The position numbers and the translations under genes were made by a program. Below, piece after piece: positions 34,804 through 42,331 of a DNA stretch of 64,000 bases. Origin of the DNA: Sphingobium indicum BiD32 (GTDB lineage: Bacteria; Pseudomonadota; Alphaproteobacteria; Sphingomonadales; Sphingomonadaceae); contig NZ_CAVK010000250.1 of NCBI RefSeq assembly GCF_000382885.1, positions 1 to 64,000 of the forward strand, written 5' to 3'. Numbering within the stretch: position 1 is the stretch's first letter; the number at the start of each line of letters is the position of its first letter. The notes below the pieces were generated by a model. The model ran no database searches. It saw nothing but the letters and a program-made list of their open reading frames with translations, and had not been told where the DNA came from.

Positions 34804-36258
34804 ATGGAAATTCTGCCGATCCTGTTGATTATTGTCGCATTGCTGGTCGGACTTGGCGTCGGCTGGCTGCTGCGCGGCAAGGCGCTTGGGCCATTGCTGG
34901 CGGAGAAGGCGGAGCTTGTGGGACGGCTGGACCTGACCACCAGCCAGCGCAATAGCGCGATCAGCGAACTGGCGGTGGAGAAGGAGCGGGTCGCGCAGGC
35001 TGCAGCGACGGCGCTACGGCTGGAAACGGCGCAGGCGGCGCTGACCCAGCGGCTCGACGCGGTGCAGGGGGAGCGGGAGGCGGCGTTGCGCGAACTGGCG
35101 GCGCTCCAGTCCGATACGCAGGCGCGGGCAGAAGCGTTCGAGGCGCAGATTGTGGCGTTGCGCGACGCCAAGGAGCAATTGTCCGCCCAGTTCAGCGAGA
35201 TTGGCGGCAAGCTGTTGGGGGAAGCGCAAAAGACCTTTCTCGATCGCGCCGACCAGCGCTTCGCCCAGGCGAACGAGAAGAGCGAGGCGCAGCTCAAGAC
35301 CTTGCTCTCGCCGGTCGAAACGACGCTCAAACGCTATGAGGAAGGGTTGCAGCGGGTCGAGAAGGACCGCGTCGGCAGCTATGCCGAGCTGCGTGAGGCG
35401 GTAAGTCAGGTCCAGCTGGGTCAGGGGCAGGTGCGCGACGAGACCGCCAAGCTGGTCAACGCGCTGCGCGCCGCGCCCAAGACGCGGGGGCGCTGGGGCG
35501 AACAGCAGTTCAAGAATCTGATCGAGACGGCGGGCCTGTCGCCCTTCGTCGATTTCAGCGAGGAAGTGTCGGTGACGGTCGAGGATGGCCGGTTGCGGCC
35601 CGACTTCATCATCCGCCTGCCCGGCGACCAGCAGATGGTGGTCGACGTCAAATGCTCGCTGGTCGCCTATCTCAATGCCGTCGATCAGGTCGATCCGGCA
35701 ATCCGCGACGCGCATATGGCCGATCATGCCCGCGCGATGCGGACCCATGCCGACGCGCTGGGGCGCAAGGCCTATTGGGAACAGTTCGACAAGGCGCCCG
35801 ATTTCGTCATCATGTATGTGCCGGGCGATAATTTCGTCACCGCCGCGCTGGAGGCGGACATGGACCTGTGGGAACGGGCGGCCAAGAACCGGGTCATCAT
35901 CTGCGGCCCTGCGACCTTCCTGCCGTTGGCGCGGACGCTGGCGGGGCATTGGCGGCAGGCCAAGTTGCAGGATCAGTCGCGGCAGATCGGGCAACTGGGC
36001 AAGGAATTATATGAGCGGCTGGCGGCGGCGGCGGGCTCGCTCAAGAAGCTGGGCAACCGGCTGCACGGCGCGGTGGGCGATTATAACGCCTTTGTCGGCA
36101 GCTTCGAGAGCCGGGTGCTGGTGACCGGGCGCAAGCTGCGCGACCTCAATATCGAGACGGGTGGCAAGGAGCTGGAGGAGTTGGCACCGGTGGATGCACT
36201 GGTGCGCGATCCGGCTTCGGCGGAGGCGCTGCGAGCGCTGCCGGATGCGGTGGAATAG
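34804..36258 (+). CDS. rmuC: DNA recombination protein RmuC
   Basis: A 484-residue protein with an N-terminal membrane helix (LPILLIIVALLVGLGVGWLL) and a long coiled-coil region (about residues 35-220, rich in Ala/Glu/Arg). The nuclease-like RmuC domain shows RGRWGEQQFKNLIE, RPDFIIRLPGDQQMVVDVKCSLVAY and VIMYVPGDNFVTAALEAD. It limits inversions at short inverted repeats in E. coli. The D-x-K motif (VVDVKCS) fits a PD-(D/E)xK nuclease fold. Confidence 0.95.
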   Translation: MEILPILLIIVALLVGLGVGWLLRGKALGPLLAEKAELVGRLDLTTSQRNSAISELAVEKERVAQAAATALRLETAQAALTQRLDAVQGEREAALRELAALQSDTQARAEAFEAQIVALRDAKEQLSAQFSEIGGKLLGEAQKTFLDRADQRFAQANEKSEAQLKTLLSPVETTLKRYEEGLQRVEKDRVGSYAELREAVSQVQLGQGQVRDETAKLVNALRAAPKTRGRWGEQQFKNLIETAGLSPFVDFSEEVSVTVEDGRLRPDFIIRLPGDQQMVVDVKCSLVAYLNAVDQVDPAIRDAHMADHARAMRTHADALGRKAYWEQFDKAPDFVIMYVPGDNFVTAALEADMDLWERAAKNRVIICGPATFLPLARTLAGHWRQAKLQDQSRQIGQLGKELYERLAAAAGSLKKLGNRLHGAVGDYNAFVGSFESRVLVTGRKLRDLNIETGGKELEELAPVDALVRDPASAEALRALPDAVE

Positions 36259-36287
36259 CGTTATCGGATAATCACGCCTCCGTTCGT

Positions 36288-36809
36288 TCAGCGATTCGCC
36301 GACGCCCCGCCGGCCGCCCGTACCCCCGCCCGGTTGCGGCGGGCGAGTTCGCGTTTTAGATCCTCCGGGCGCGGGGCGACGAGGAAGCCGAAGCTGACCG
36401 TGCCCTCCTTGGTCTCCACGACATGGTGCAGCCGGTGCGCCTGGACGATGCGCTTCATATAGGGGGAGCGGGCGACGTAGCGGTTCTTCACCCGCTGGTG
36501 GACGATGATGTCGTGGAAGCCCAGGTAAATCGCGCCATAGGCCGCGATCCCCGCGCCGCAGGCGGTGGCCAGACTGCCCCAGCCCCATTGCACCCCACCC
36601 AGCAACAGGATGATCGAGGGCAGGGCGAAGATCACGAAATAGAGGTCATTAGCCTCCCAGTTGCCCTTGCGCGGGCGATGGTGGCTGGCGTGCAGGAACC
36701 AGCCCGGCCCGTGCATGACCCAGCGGTGCATGACATAGGCAAAGCCCTCCATCGCGGCGACGGTCGCGAGAAAGACGAGGGCTGGCAGCAGGATCGACAT
36801 GGCATCCAT
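36288..36809 (-). CDS. crtZ: Beta-carotene hydroxylase CrtZ
   Basis: A 173-residue di-iron membrane hydroxylase. The four histidine motifs of the family are all visible: HRWVMH, HASHH, HDIIVHQR and HRLHH. It adds 3-hydroxyl groups to beta-ionone rings, turning beta-carotene to zeaxanthin, a precursor of the yellow nostoxanthin-type pigments of sphingomonads. The ATG at 36809 is used; a TTG four codons up and another Met at 36800 are possible. No other carotenoid genes are nearby. Confidence 0.92.
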   Translation of the reverse strand: MDAMSILLPALVFLATVAAMEGFAYVMHRWVMHGPGWFLHASHHRPRKGNWEANDLYFVIFALPSIILLLGGVQWGWGSLATACGAGIAAYGAIYLGFHDIIVHQRVKNRYVARSPYMKRIVQAHRLHHVVETKEGTVSFGFLVAPRPEDLKRELARRNRAGVRAAGGASANR

Positions 36810-36844
36810 ATAGGCGGGCAAGGGCGACGGCGCGACCCGTAAAG

Positions 36845-38125
36845 CTACGGGGTGGCCGAAAGGTCGGGACGGGGGGGCGACACGGGCGCTGGCGCGGCAT
36901 GGATCACCCGCTGGGGATAGGGGATGATGATGCCATTATCCCTGAACAGGTGCCAAAGCCGGTTGAGGACGTCCGACTTCACATTGCTGACGCCGCCCTC
37001 CGGGTCGCTGATCCACACCAATATCTCATGATCGACACGGCTGTCGCCAAAGCCGATCAGCCAGACATTGGGTTCGGGCTCGCGCAGCACCCGCTGGCAA
37101 TCCAGCGCGGCCTGCCGCATCAGGCTTTGCGCCAGCGTCAGGTCGCAATCATAGCCCACCCCCACCGGGATGCGGACGCGGACATTGCGGTCGGAATAGG
37201 ACCAGTTCTCCACCTCCTGCGTCATCAGATTCTCGTTGGGGATCAGATGCTCCTTGCCGTCGCGGGTGATGACGCTGACGGCGCGGACGCCGATCTTGTT
37301 CACCCAGCCGAAACTGTCGCCCACGACGATGACGTCGCCCGGCTTGATCGACCGGTCCATCAGCAGGATGATCCCGGCGATGAGGTTACCGAAGGTCTTT
37401 TGCAGGCCAAAGCCGACGGCCAGACCCAGCGCGCCGGAAAAGACGGCAAAGGCGGTGAGGTCGATGCCGAGCAGATCGACGCCGATGAAGAAGGCGGCGA
37501 CGATCACGGCGATGGCGGCGAGTTTTTGCGCCAGCAGCTTCTGGGTCGGATCGAAGCCGTCGGTATGGTCGATCGACCGGCCGATCAGCCGGTTGGCGAG
37601 GCGGACGAGGGCGAAGAGGGCGACGCAGGTGGCCGCGATCGACAGTAGACCGAGCAGGGTGACGCGCCGTTTGCCCAGGCTGATGCCGACCGTATCGAGC
37701 ATCGCGCCGACCGGGGCCAGGCCGCCGCTGGTGCCCGACACGATGCTGAGGAACAGCAGCAGGGCGAGCGGCAACGCTGCCCAGCGCGGGATGGCGAGGG
37801 TGCGCAGCGCATAGGCGGCAAGCAGGGCGACCGAGAGGCCAAGGCCGATGCCCAGGATCAGGTGGCCGACCGAGGCGTGGGGCCAGAAGGCGGCGGCGAT
37901 GCCGATCAGCAGCGCCGACAGCGCATAGCGCAGCATCGCCCGCAGCCGCTGGGTGAAGGCTGGACCCATGACATGGGTACGCGGATGCAGGCGGGGGGCG
38001 ATGAAGCGGGCGAAACCGGCCGCAGCGAGATGGAGCAGCAGGGCAAATGCCAGCGCGATCAGCGGATGGATGATGCCGCTGTCGTCGGGCACATGGGCCA
38101 GAAGCCAGTCGATGCCGGGCATCAT
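36845..38125 (-). CDS. MscS-family mechanosensitive channel
   Basis: A 426-residue protein with about six N-terminal helices. The MscS core follows: a glycine/alanine-rich pore helix (AFAVFSGALGLAVGFGLQKTFGNLIAGIILLMDRSI), the beta domain KPGDVIVVGDSFGWVNKIGVRAVSVITRDGKEHLIPNE, and a C-terminal alpha/beta domain ending FRDNGIIIPYPQRVIH. It would open on membrane tension to release solutes. The start is 4 bp from the metC stop, so it probably closes the sseA-metC-mscS operon. Confidence 0.93.
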   Translation of the reverse strand: MMPGIDWLLAHVPDDSGIIHPLIALAFALLLHLAAAGFARFIAPRLHPRTHVMGPAFTQRLRAMLRYALSALLIGIAAAFWPHASVGHLILGIGLGLSVALLAAYALRTLAIPRWAALPLALLLFLSIVSGTSGGLAPVGAMLDTVGISLGKRRVTLLGLLSIAATCVALFALVRLANRLIGRSIDHTDGFDPTQKLLAQKLAAIAVIVAAFFIGVDLLGIDLTAFAVFSGALGLAVGFGLQKTFGNLIAGIILLMDRSIKPGDVIVVGDSFGWVNKIGVRAVSVITRDGKEHLIPNENLMTQEVENWSYSDRNVRVRIPVGVGYDCDLTLAQSLMRQAALDCQRVLREPEPNVWLIGFGDSRVDHEILVWISDPEGGVSNVKSDVLNRLWHLFRDNGIIIPYPQRVIHAAPAPVSPPRPDLSATP

Positions 38126-38128
38126 CCC

Positions 38129-39349
38129 CTAGCCCCCGTCGCGGACGGCGCGGAAGCGGGCGAGGCCCGCGTCGAGATCGGTGATCAGGTCGGCGGGATC
38201 TTCCAGCCCGATATGAAGGCGGACGGCCGGGCCTTGCGCCTCCCACTTCGTCGCGCTGCGGTAGCGGGCGGGGTCGATGGGGAGGGCGAGGCTTTCAAAG
38301 CCGCCCCAGCTATAGCCGATGCCGAAATGGGCAAGCCCGTCGATCAGCGCGGCGCGGGCGGCGTCGTCTCCACCGCTGAGAACGAAGCTGAACAGGCCGG
38401 TCGCTCCGCTGAAATCGCGTTGCCAGATTGCGTGGCCGGGGCAGTCGGGCAAAGCGGGGTGGAGGACGCGGGCGACCTCTGGCTGGTCCTTCAGCCAATG
38501 GGCGATGGCAAGGGCGCTGTCCTGATGCTGCTTCAGGCGCACGCCCAGAGTGCGCAGGCCGCGCGAGGCGAGCCAGGCGTCGTCGGGGCTGACCATCTGG
38601 CCCAGCAGATAGGCGGTCTGGCGTATCTTGGCGAACCAATGGTCATTGGCGGTGACGCTGCCCATCATGACGTCGCTATGGCCGACAATATATTTGGTAC
38701 AGGCCAGGATGGCGATATCGACGCCGTGGGACAGGGCCGGGAAAAAGAGCGGGGTCGCCCATGTATTGTCAGCCAGGGTGACGACGCCATGCTGGCGGGC
38801 CAGCGCGGTGATGGCGGGGATGTCCTGCACCTCGAAGGTCAGGCTGCCGGGGCTTTCCAGGAAGAGGGCGCGGACCTTCTCATCGGCTAAGCCGACACTG
38901 AGCTGGACAATGTCACAGGAATCGTAAAATATCGTTTCGATACCGTAATTATCCAGCATTTGCGTGCAGAAATTGCGGGTCGGGTCATAGGCGCTGTCGA
39001 CCATCAACAATTTGTCGCCCGGTTTCAGTACCGCCATCAACGCGCAGGCAATGGCCGCGACGCCCGACGGGAACAGCATCGTGCCCGCCGCGCCCGGCTC
39101 CATTTCGGTGAGCGCGTCGGCCAGGCTCCAGGCAGTCGGCGTCCCCTTGCGCCCGTAGAAGAGCCGTTCATGCGTGCTGCTGCCCGCCGCGCGGCGCAGA
39201 TGGGCGACGTCATCATAGAGGATGGTCGATGCGCGCCAGACCGGCGGGCTGACGATCGCGCCGGGCTGGCCGGGCATACCGGTCCATTCGGGCTTGCGCC
39301 CCGCCTGCGCCAATTTGGTCAGCGGCTTGCGGTCATCGCTATCGCTCAT
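38129..39349 (-). CDS. metC: Cystathionine beta-lyase (MetC type)
   Basis: A 406-residue Cys/Met metabolism PLP enzyme. The PLP lysine is in ILACTKYIVGHSDVMMG, with YGRKGTPTAWSLADALTEME (substrate/PLP contacts) and SGVAAIACALMAVLKPGDKLL upstream. It splits cystathionine to homocysteine, pyruvate and ammonia in methionine synthesis. The ATG overlaps the sseA stop by 4 bp (ATGA), so the two are translationally coupled. Confidence 0.93.
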   Translation of the reverse strand: MSDSDDRKPLTKLAQAGRKPEWTGMPGQPGAIVSPPVWRASTILYDDVAHLRRAAGSSTHERLFYGRKGTPTAWSLADALTEMEPGAAGTMLFPSGVAAIACALMAVLKPGDKLLMVDSAYDPTRNFCTQMLDNYGIETIFYDSCDIVQLSVGLADEKVRALFLESPGSLTFEVQDIPAITALARQHGVVTLADNTWATPLFFPALSHGVDIAILACTKYIVGHSDVMMGSVTANDHWFAKIRQTAYLLGQMVSPDDAWLASRGLRTLGVRLKQHQDSALAIAHWLKDQPEVARVLHPALPDCPGHAIWQRDFSGATGLFSFVLSGGDDAARAALIDGLAHFGIGYSWGGFESLALPIDPARYRSATKWEAQGPAVRLHIGLEDPADLITDLDAGLARFRAVRDGG

Positions 39350-40191
39350 GCCGGGCCGGTCGCCTTGGGCGTGGCGGGATCAAAGCCCCATTCCGACCAG
39401 CTGCCGTCATAGAGGGTGACGTCGCGCTGCCCCAGCAGTTCGAGGCCCGCCAGCAGGATGGCGGCGGTGACGCCGCTGCCGCAGGTGGTGATGACCGGGC
39501 GGCCGAGGTCGATCCCGGCATCCGTGACCAGCTGGCGCAGGGCGTCGCCGGTTTTCATACTGTTGTCCGGGTTGAACAGGGCGGAGGAGGGCAGGTTGCG
39601 CGATCCGGGGATATGGCCCGATGCCATGCCGGGTCGGGGTTCGGCTTCCTCCCCGGTAAAGCGCCCTGCACCACGGGCGTCCAGCGCCTGGGCTTCGTGG
39701 GTCGCGAGATTGGCGATCAGGTCGGCTTTGCTGCGGACCTGTCCGGGCGCGCGGCGGGCGATGGCGTTGCCGGGCGTAGGCGTGACTGGAGCGGTTTCGG
39801 TAGCACGGCCCTCCGCCACCCATTTGGGCAACCCGCCGTCCAGGATCGCGGCGGACGCGCCCAGACCGTAGAGCCGCATCATCCACCAGCCGCGCGCGGC
39901 GCTGTGGGTGGGGCTGTTGTCATAGACGATGATGCGGCTGTCGGCGTTGATGCCCAGCGCCTGCGCGCGCTGGGTCATCAGCGCGTCTGGCGGCAGCATC
40001 CCCGGCGTCGGATCGTCGGGATCGTTGAGGCTGGGCAGGTCCATGAAGGTCGCGCCGGGGATATGGGCGGCGTCAAATTCGGCGCGCGGGTCGCGCGGGG
40101 TGCCGGGCAGGAACAGGCTGGCGTCCAGGATGCACAGGTCCGGCTTGCCCAGTTCTGCGGCCAGCCAGTCGGTTGAAACGAGAATATCCAT
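39346..40191 (-). CDS. sseA: 3-Mercaptopyruvate/thiosulfate sulfurtransferase
   Basis: A 281-residue two-domain rhodanese. The catalytic loop is TCGSGVTA (Cys near residue 235), as in mercaptopyruvate sulfurtransferases. The N-terminal inactive domain has LDASLFLPG and HIPGATFMDL, and the C-terminal domain LDARGAGRFTGEE with HIPGSRNLP. The ATG at 40191 gives the usual length; the open frame above it is low-complexity. Linked metC suggests a shared role in sulfur amino acid metabolism. Confidence 0.94.
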   Translation of the reverse strand: MDILVSTDWLAAELGKPDLCILDASLFLPGTPRDPRAEFDAAHIPGATFMDLPSLNDPDDPTPGMLPPDALMTQRAQALGINADSRIIVYDNSPTHSAARGWWMMRLYGLGASAAILDGGLPKWVAEGRATETAPVTPTPGNAIARRAPGQVRSKADLIANLATHEAQALDARGAGRFTGEEAEPRPGMASGHIPGSRNLPSSALFNPDNSMKTGDALRQLVTDAGIDLGRPVITTCGSGVTAAILLAGLELLGQRDVTLYDGSWSEWGFDPATPKATGPA

Positions 40192-40264
40192 GCAATGCCC
40201 TTTGGCCTGATTTCCTGCGCTACAGCCTGTTAGTAGGACGCACAGCCAAGGCTGGAAAGGGGGA

Positions 40265-41488
40265 TCAGGATGGAACCAGTTCGCCCGCGGTGCGGGTGGC
40301 GGCGCGGCGATATTGGCGCGGCCCCTGGTCAAGGCGGAAGGGGGCGAGCCGGTCGGCGGGTGGTTCCTGTTCCTGCCCCAATATGAATGCGCGGGCGGTG
40401 CGGCCATGATCTCGTGGCTCAGCCTCCTCCGGTCCCCAGCGATAGCTGGCGTCAAAGGCGGCAAGCGGGATCAGCAGGCTGCGCTGGCCCATGGTCACCG
40501 GCACGATCTGGTCGGGCATCAGCCGCAGTTCGCCGGTCAGCCGCCTTGTTTCGCCGGGCATGATCGACACGGCGGCATGGAGTGGCAGGCCGCTCTGCCG
40601 GGCGAAGAAGGACTGGAGCAGCGTCTGCTGCTCTGCCCCGGCATTGCCTATGATGCCGCGCACCAGCACGTCCTGCGCCGGGGTGTCGCCGCGATTGTGG
40701 AGCAGCAATGTGTAGCCGATGGTCATGCCCATCAGCGAATAGCGCGCCTGAGTGATGTCCAGCGCCATGTCGAGCCACGGGCGGTCAGGCGCGTCGGGGA
40801 TGGCGGTGACGGGCGCGGGTTCGGGCGGCGCGGTATTTGGGGCGGGAGCAGGTTCGGGCGGGATTGGAACGGCGACCGGTGCGGGCGGCGCGATCTCTAC
40901 ATCGGCTTCGTCCTGCGCTGGCTGGCGACGCCGGCGCAGCAGGCGCGCTGCGGCGAGCGCCAGCAGCGCGAGCGCACCGCCGATGATCAAGGGCCAGGGC
41001 GTGGCGCCGGTGGGGGCGGTGGCGGGCGAAAGCGGCGCTTCCTCTGGCGCGGGAGCGGCAGGGGTGGGCGCAGGTTCCGGTACGGGCCGTGGCACTTGCG
41101 CAGGGGCCGTGACCAGGCTGCTTTGGTTATCGGGTGCTGCGCGTTCCGCTTGTGCCGCCGGGCGTGGGGCAGGCTGTGCCGGGGTGGCGCGTGGCGCAGG
41201 TGCAGGCGTGGGAGCAGCGCGCTGGGCCGGTGCTTGTCGTGCAGGCTGGACGGGCGCGGGCGTCGGGGTCGGCGTGATTGTCGGCGCGACGACCGGCGGT
41301 GGTGCTGTAGTCGTCGCGGGCGCGCGGAACACGTCAAGTTCCGGGCCTTGCTGGCGGGGATTGGCGGGCTGCGGCGGGCTGGAAGGGGGCAGGGTAAAGA
41401 CCGGCGCGGCCTCCTCCGCCTGCTGGGCGTGGGCTGGCAGCGTCAGCAGCAACGACGCGGCGAAAAGAAACGAACGATGATACCCCAT
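40265..41488 (-). CDS. Exported Pro/Ala-rich membrane-anchored protein, unknown
   Basis: A 407-residue protein. A signal peptide (RSFLFAASLLLTLPAHAQ) is followed by about 130 residues of Pro/Ala-rich linker, a membrane helix (WPLIIGGALALLALAAARLLRRRRQP), a second Pro-rich linker and a C-terminal beta-rich domain (LDITQARYSLMGMTIGYTLLLHNRGDTPAQDVLVRGII). The layout would put the linker outside and the beta domain in the cytoplasm. I recognise no named family. The ATG at 41488 gives the signal peptide. Confidence 0.75.
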   Translation of the reverse strand: MGYHRSFLFAASLLLTLPAHAQQAEEAAPVFTLPPSSPPQPANPRQQGPELDVFRAPATTTAPPPVVAPTITPTPTPAPVQPARQAPAQRAAPTPAPAPRATPAQPAPRPAAQAERAAPDNQSSLVTAPAQVPRPVPEPAPTPAAPAPEEAPLSPATAPTGATPWPLIIGGALALLALAAARLLRRRRQPAQDEADVEIAPPAPVAVPIPPEPAPAPNTAPPEPAPVTAIPDAPDRPWLDMALDITQARYSLMGMTIGYTLLLHNRGDTPAQDVLVRGIIGNAGAEQQTLLQSFFARQSGLPLHAAVSIMPGETRRLTGELRLMPDQIVPVTMGQRSLLIPLAAFDASYRWGPEEAEPRDHGRTARAFILGQEQEPPADRLAPFRLDQGPRQYRRAATRTAGELVPS

Positions 41489-41577
41489 GGGCTGAGCCAA
41501 GGCACAAGACGGGCTGAACGGCAAGTGAACAATGAGAAGCCGATGACACCAGCCGTGCAATCGCGTAGGGCAGCGGC

Positions 41578-42039
41578 ATGACCGACCCTGCCATGACCCC
41601 GCTCCATCTGGGCCAGACCAGCGCCCTGCCCACCCGCCCCGAAGAGGCGGTGCTGGATTATGTCCCCAACCCCCGCCCCGGCCGCACCTATCTGGTGCGC
41701 TTTGCCGTACCGGAATTTACTTCGCTCTGCCCGGTGACGGGCCAGCCCGATTTCGCTCATCTGGTGATCGACTATGCGCCCGGCGACACGATCGTCGAAT
41801 CCAAGTCGCTGAAACTGTTTCTGGGGTCGTTCCGCAACCATGCCGCCTTTCACGAAGATTGCACCGTGGGGATCGGCGAACGGCTGTTTACCGAGATGAA
41901 GCCGGTGTGGCTGCGCATCGGCGGCTACTGGTATCCGCGCGGGGGCATCCCCATCGATGTGTTCTGGCAATCGGGCGCACCGCCGCAGGATTTGTGGCTG
42001 CCCTCACAGGATGTGCCGGGCTATCGCGGGCGGGGGTGA
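41578..42039 (+). CDS. queF: preQ0 reductase QueF (short, type I)
   Basis: A 153-residue NADPH-dependent 7-cyano-7-deazaguanine reductase that makes preQ1 for queuosine in tRNA. The active-site Cys is in [15 protein letters not shown]. The QueF motif is [15 protein letters not shown], with FHEDCTVGI giving the conserved Asp/Glu region and [19 protein letters not shown]. Its length is that of the unimodular bacterial type. No preQ1 riboswitch is seen upstream. Confidence 0.97.
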   Translation: MTDPAMTPLHLGQTSALPTRPEEAVLDYVPNPRPGRTYLVRFAVPEFTSLCPVTGQPDFAHLVIDYAPGDTIVESKSLKLFLGSFRNHAAFHEDCTVGIGERLFTEMKPVWLRIGGYWYPRGGIPIDVFWQSGAPPQDLWLPSQDVPGYRGRG

Positions 42040-42057
42040 GGTTGCCATCTTGCACGT

Positions 42058-42153
42058 CGTCATCCTGAACTTGTTTCAGGATCCATTGGCGCAAGCGTCG
42101 TTCAAATGGGCCAAAGCTAGCGCGAATGGATCCTGACTTTCGTCAGGATGACG
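42058..42153. repeat. Interspersed palindromic repeat, second copy
   Basis: CGTCATCCTGA begins the left arm and TCAGGATGACG ends the right. Each arm is itself a small hairpin (TCCTGA...TCAGGA) next to GGATCC. The right arm equals the reverse complement of the left arm of 8588-8669. The remaining 178 bp up to the aminopeptidase show no gene. Confidence 0.75.
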
Positions 42154-42331
42154 AGGATATAAAGCATCACTTGTGTTTCCTGTTGGACGAACGGTCAACA
42201 GGGTTCGACCAGCGACATTGTAATACCATATCATGGCGTGACCGATGCAGCGAAACGGGCTATTTGACGTTTCATCACGGTGCCGGTCCGATCGGGCGGT
42301 GCCTGCCTGACGTGTCGGAGTCTGAAACCCT

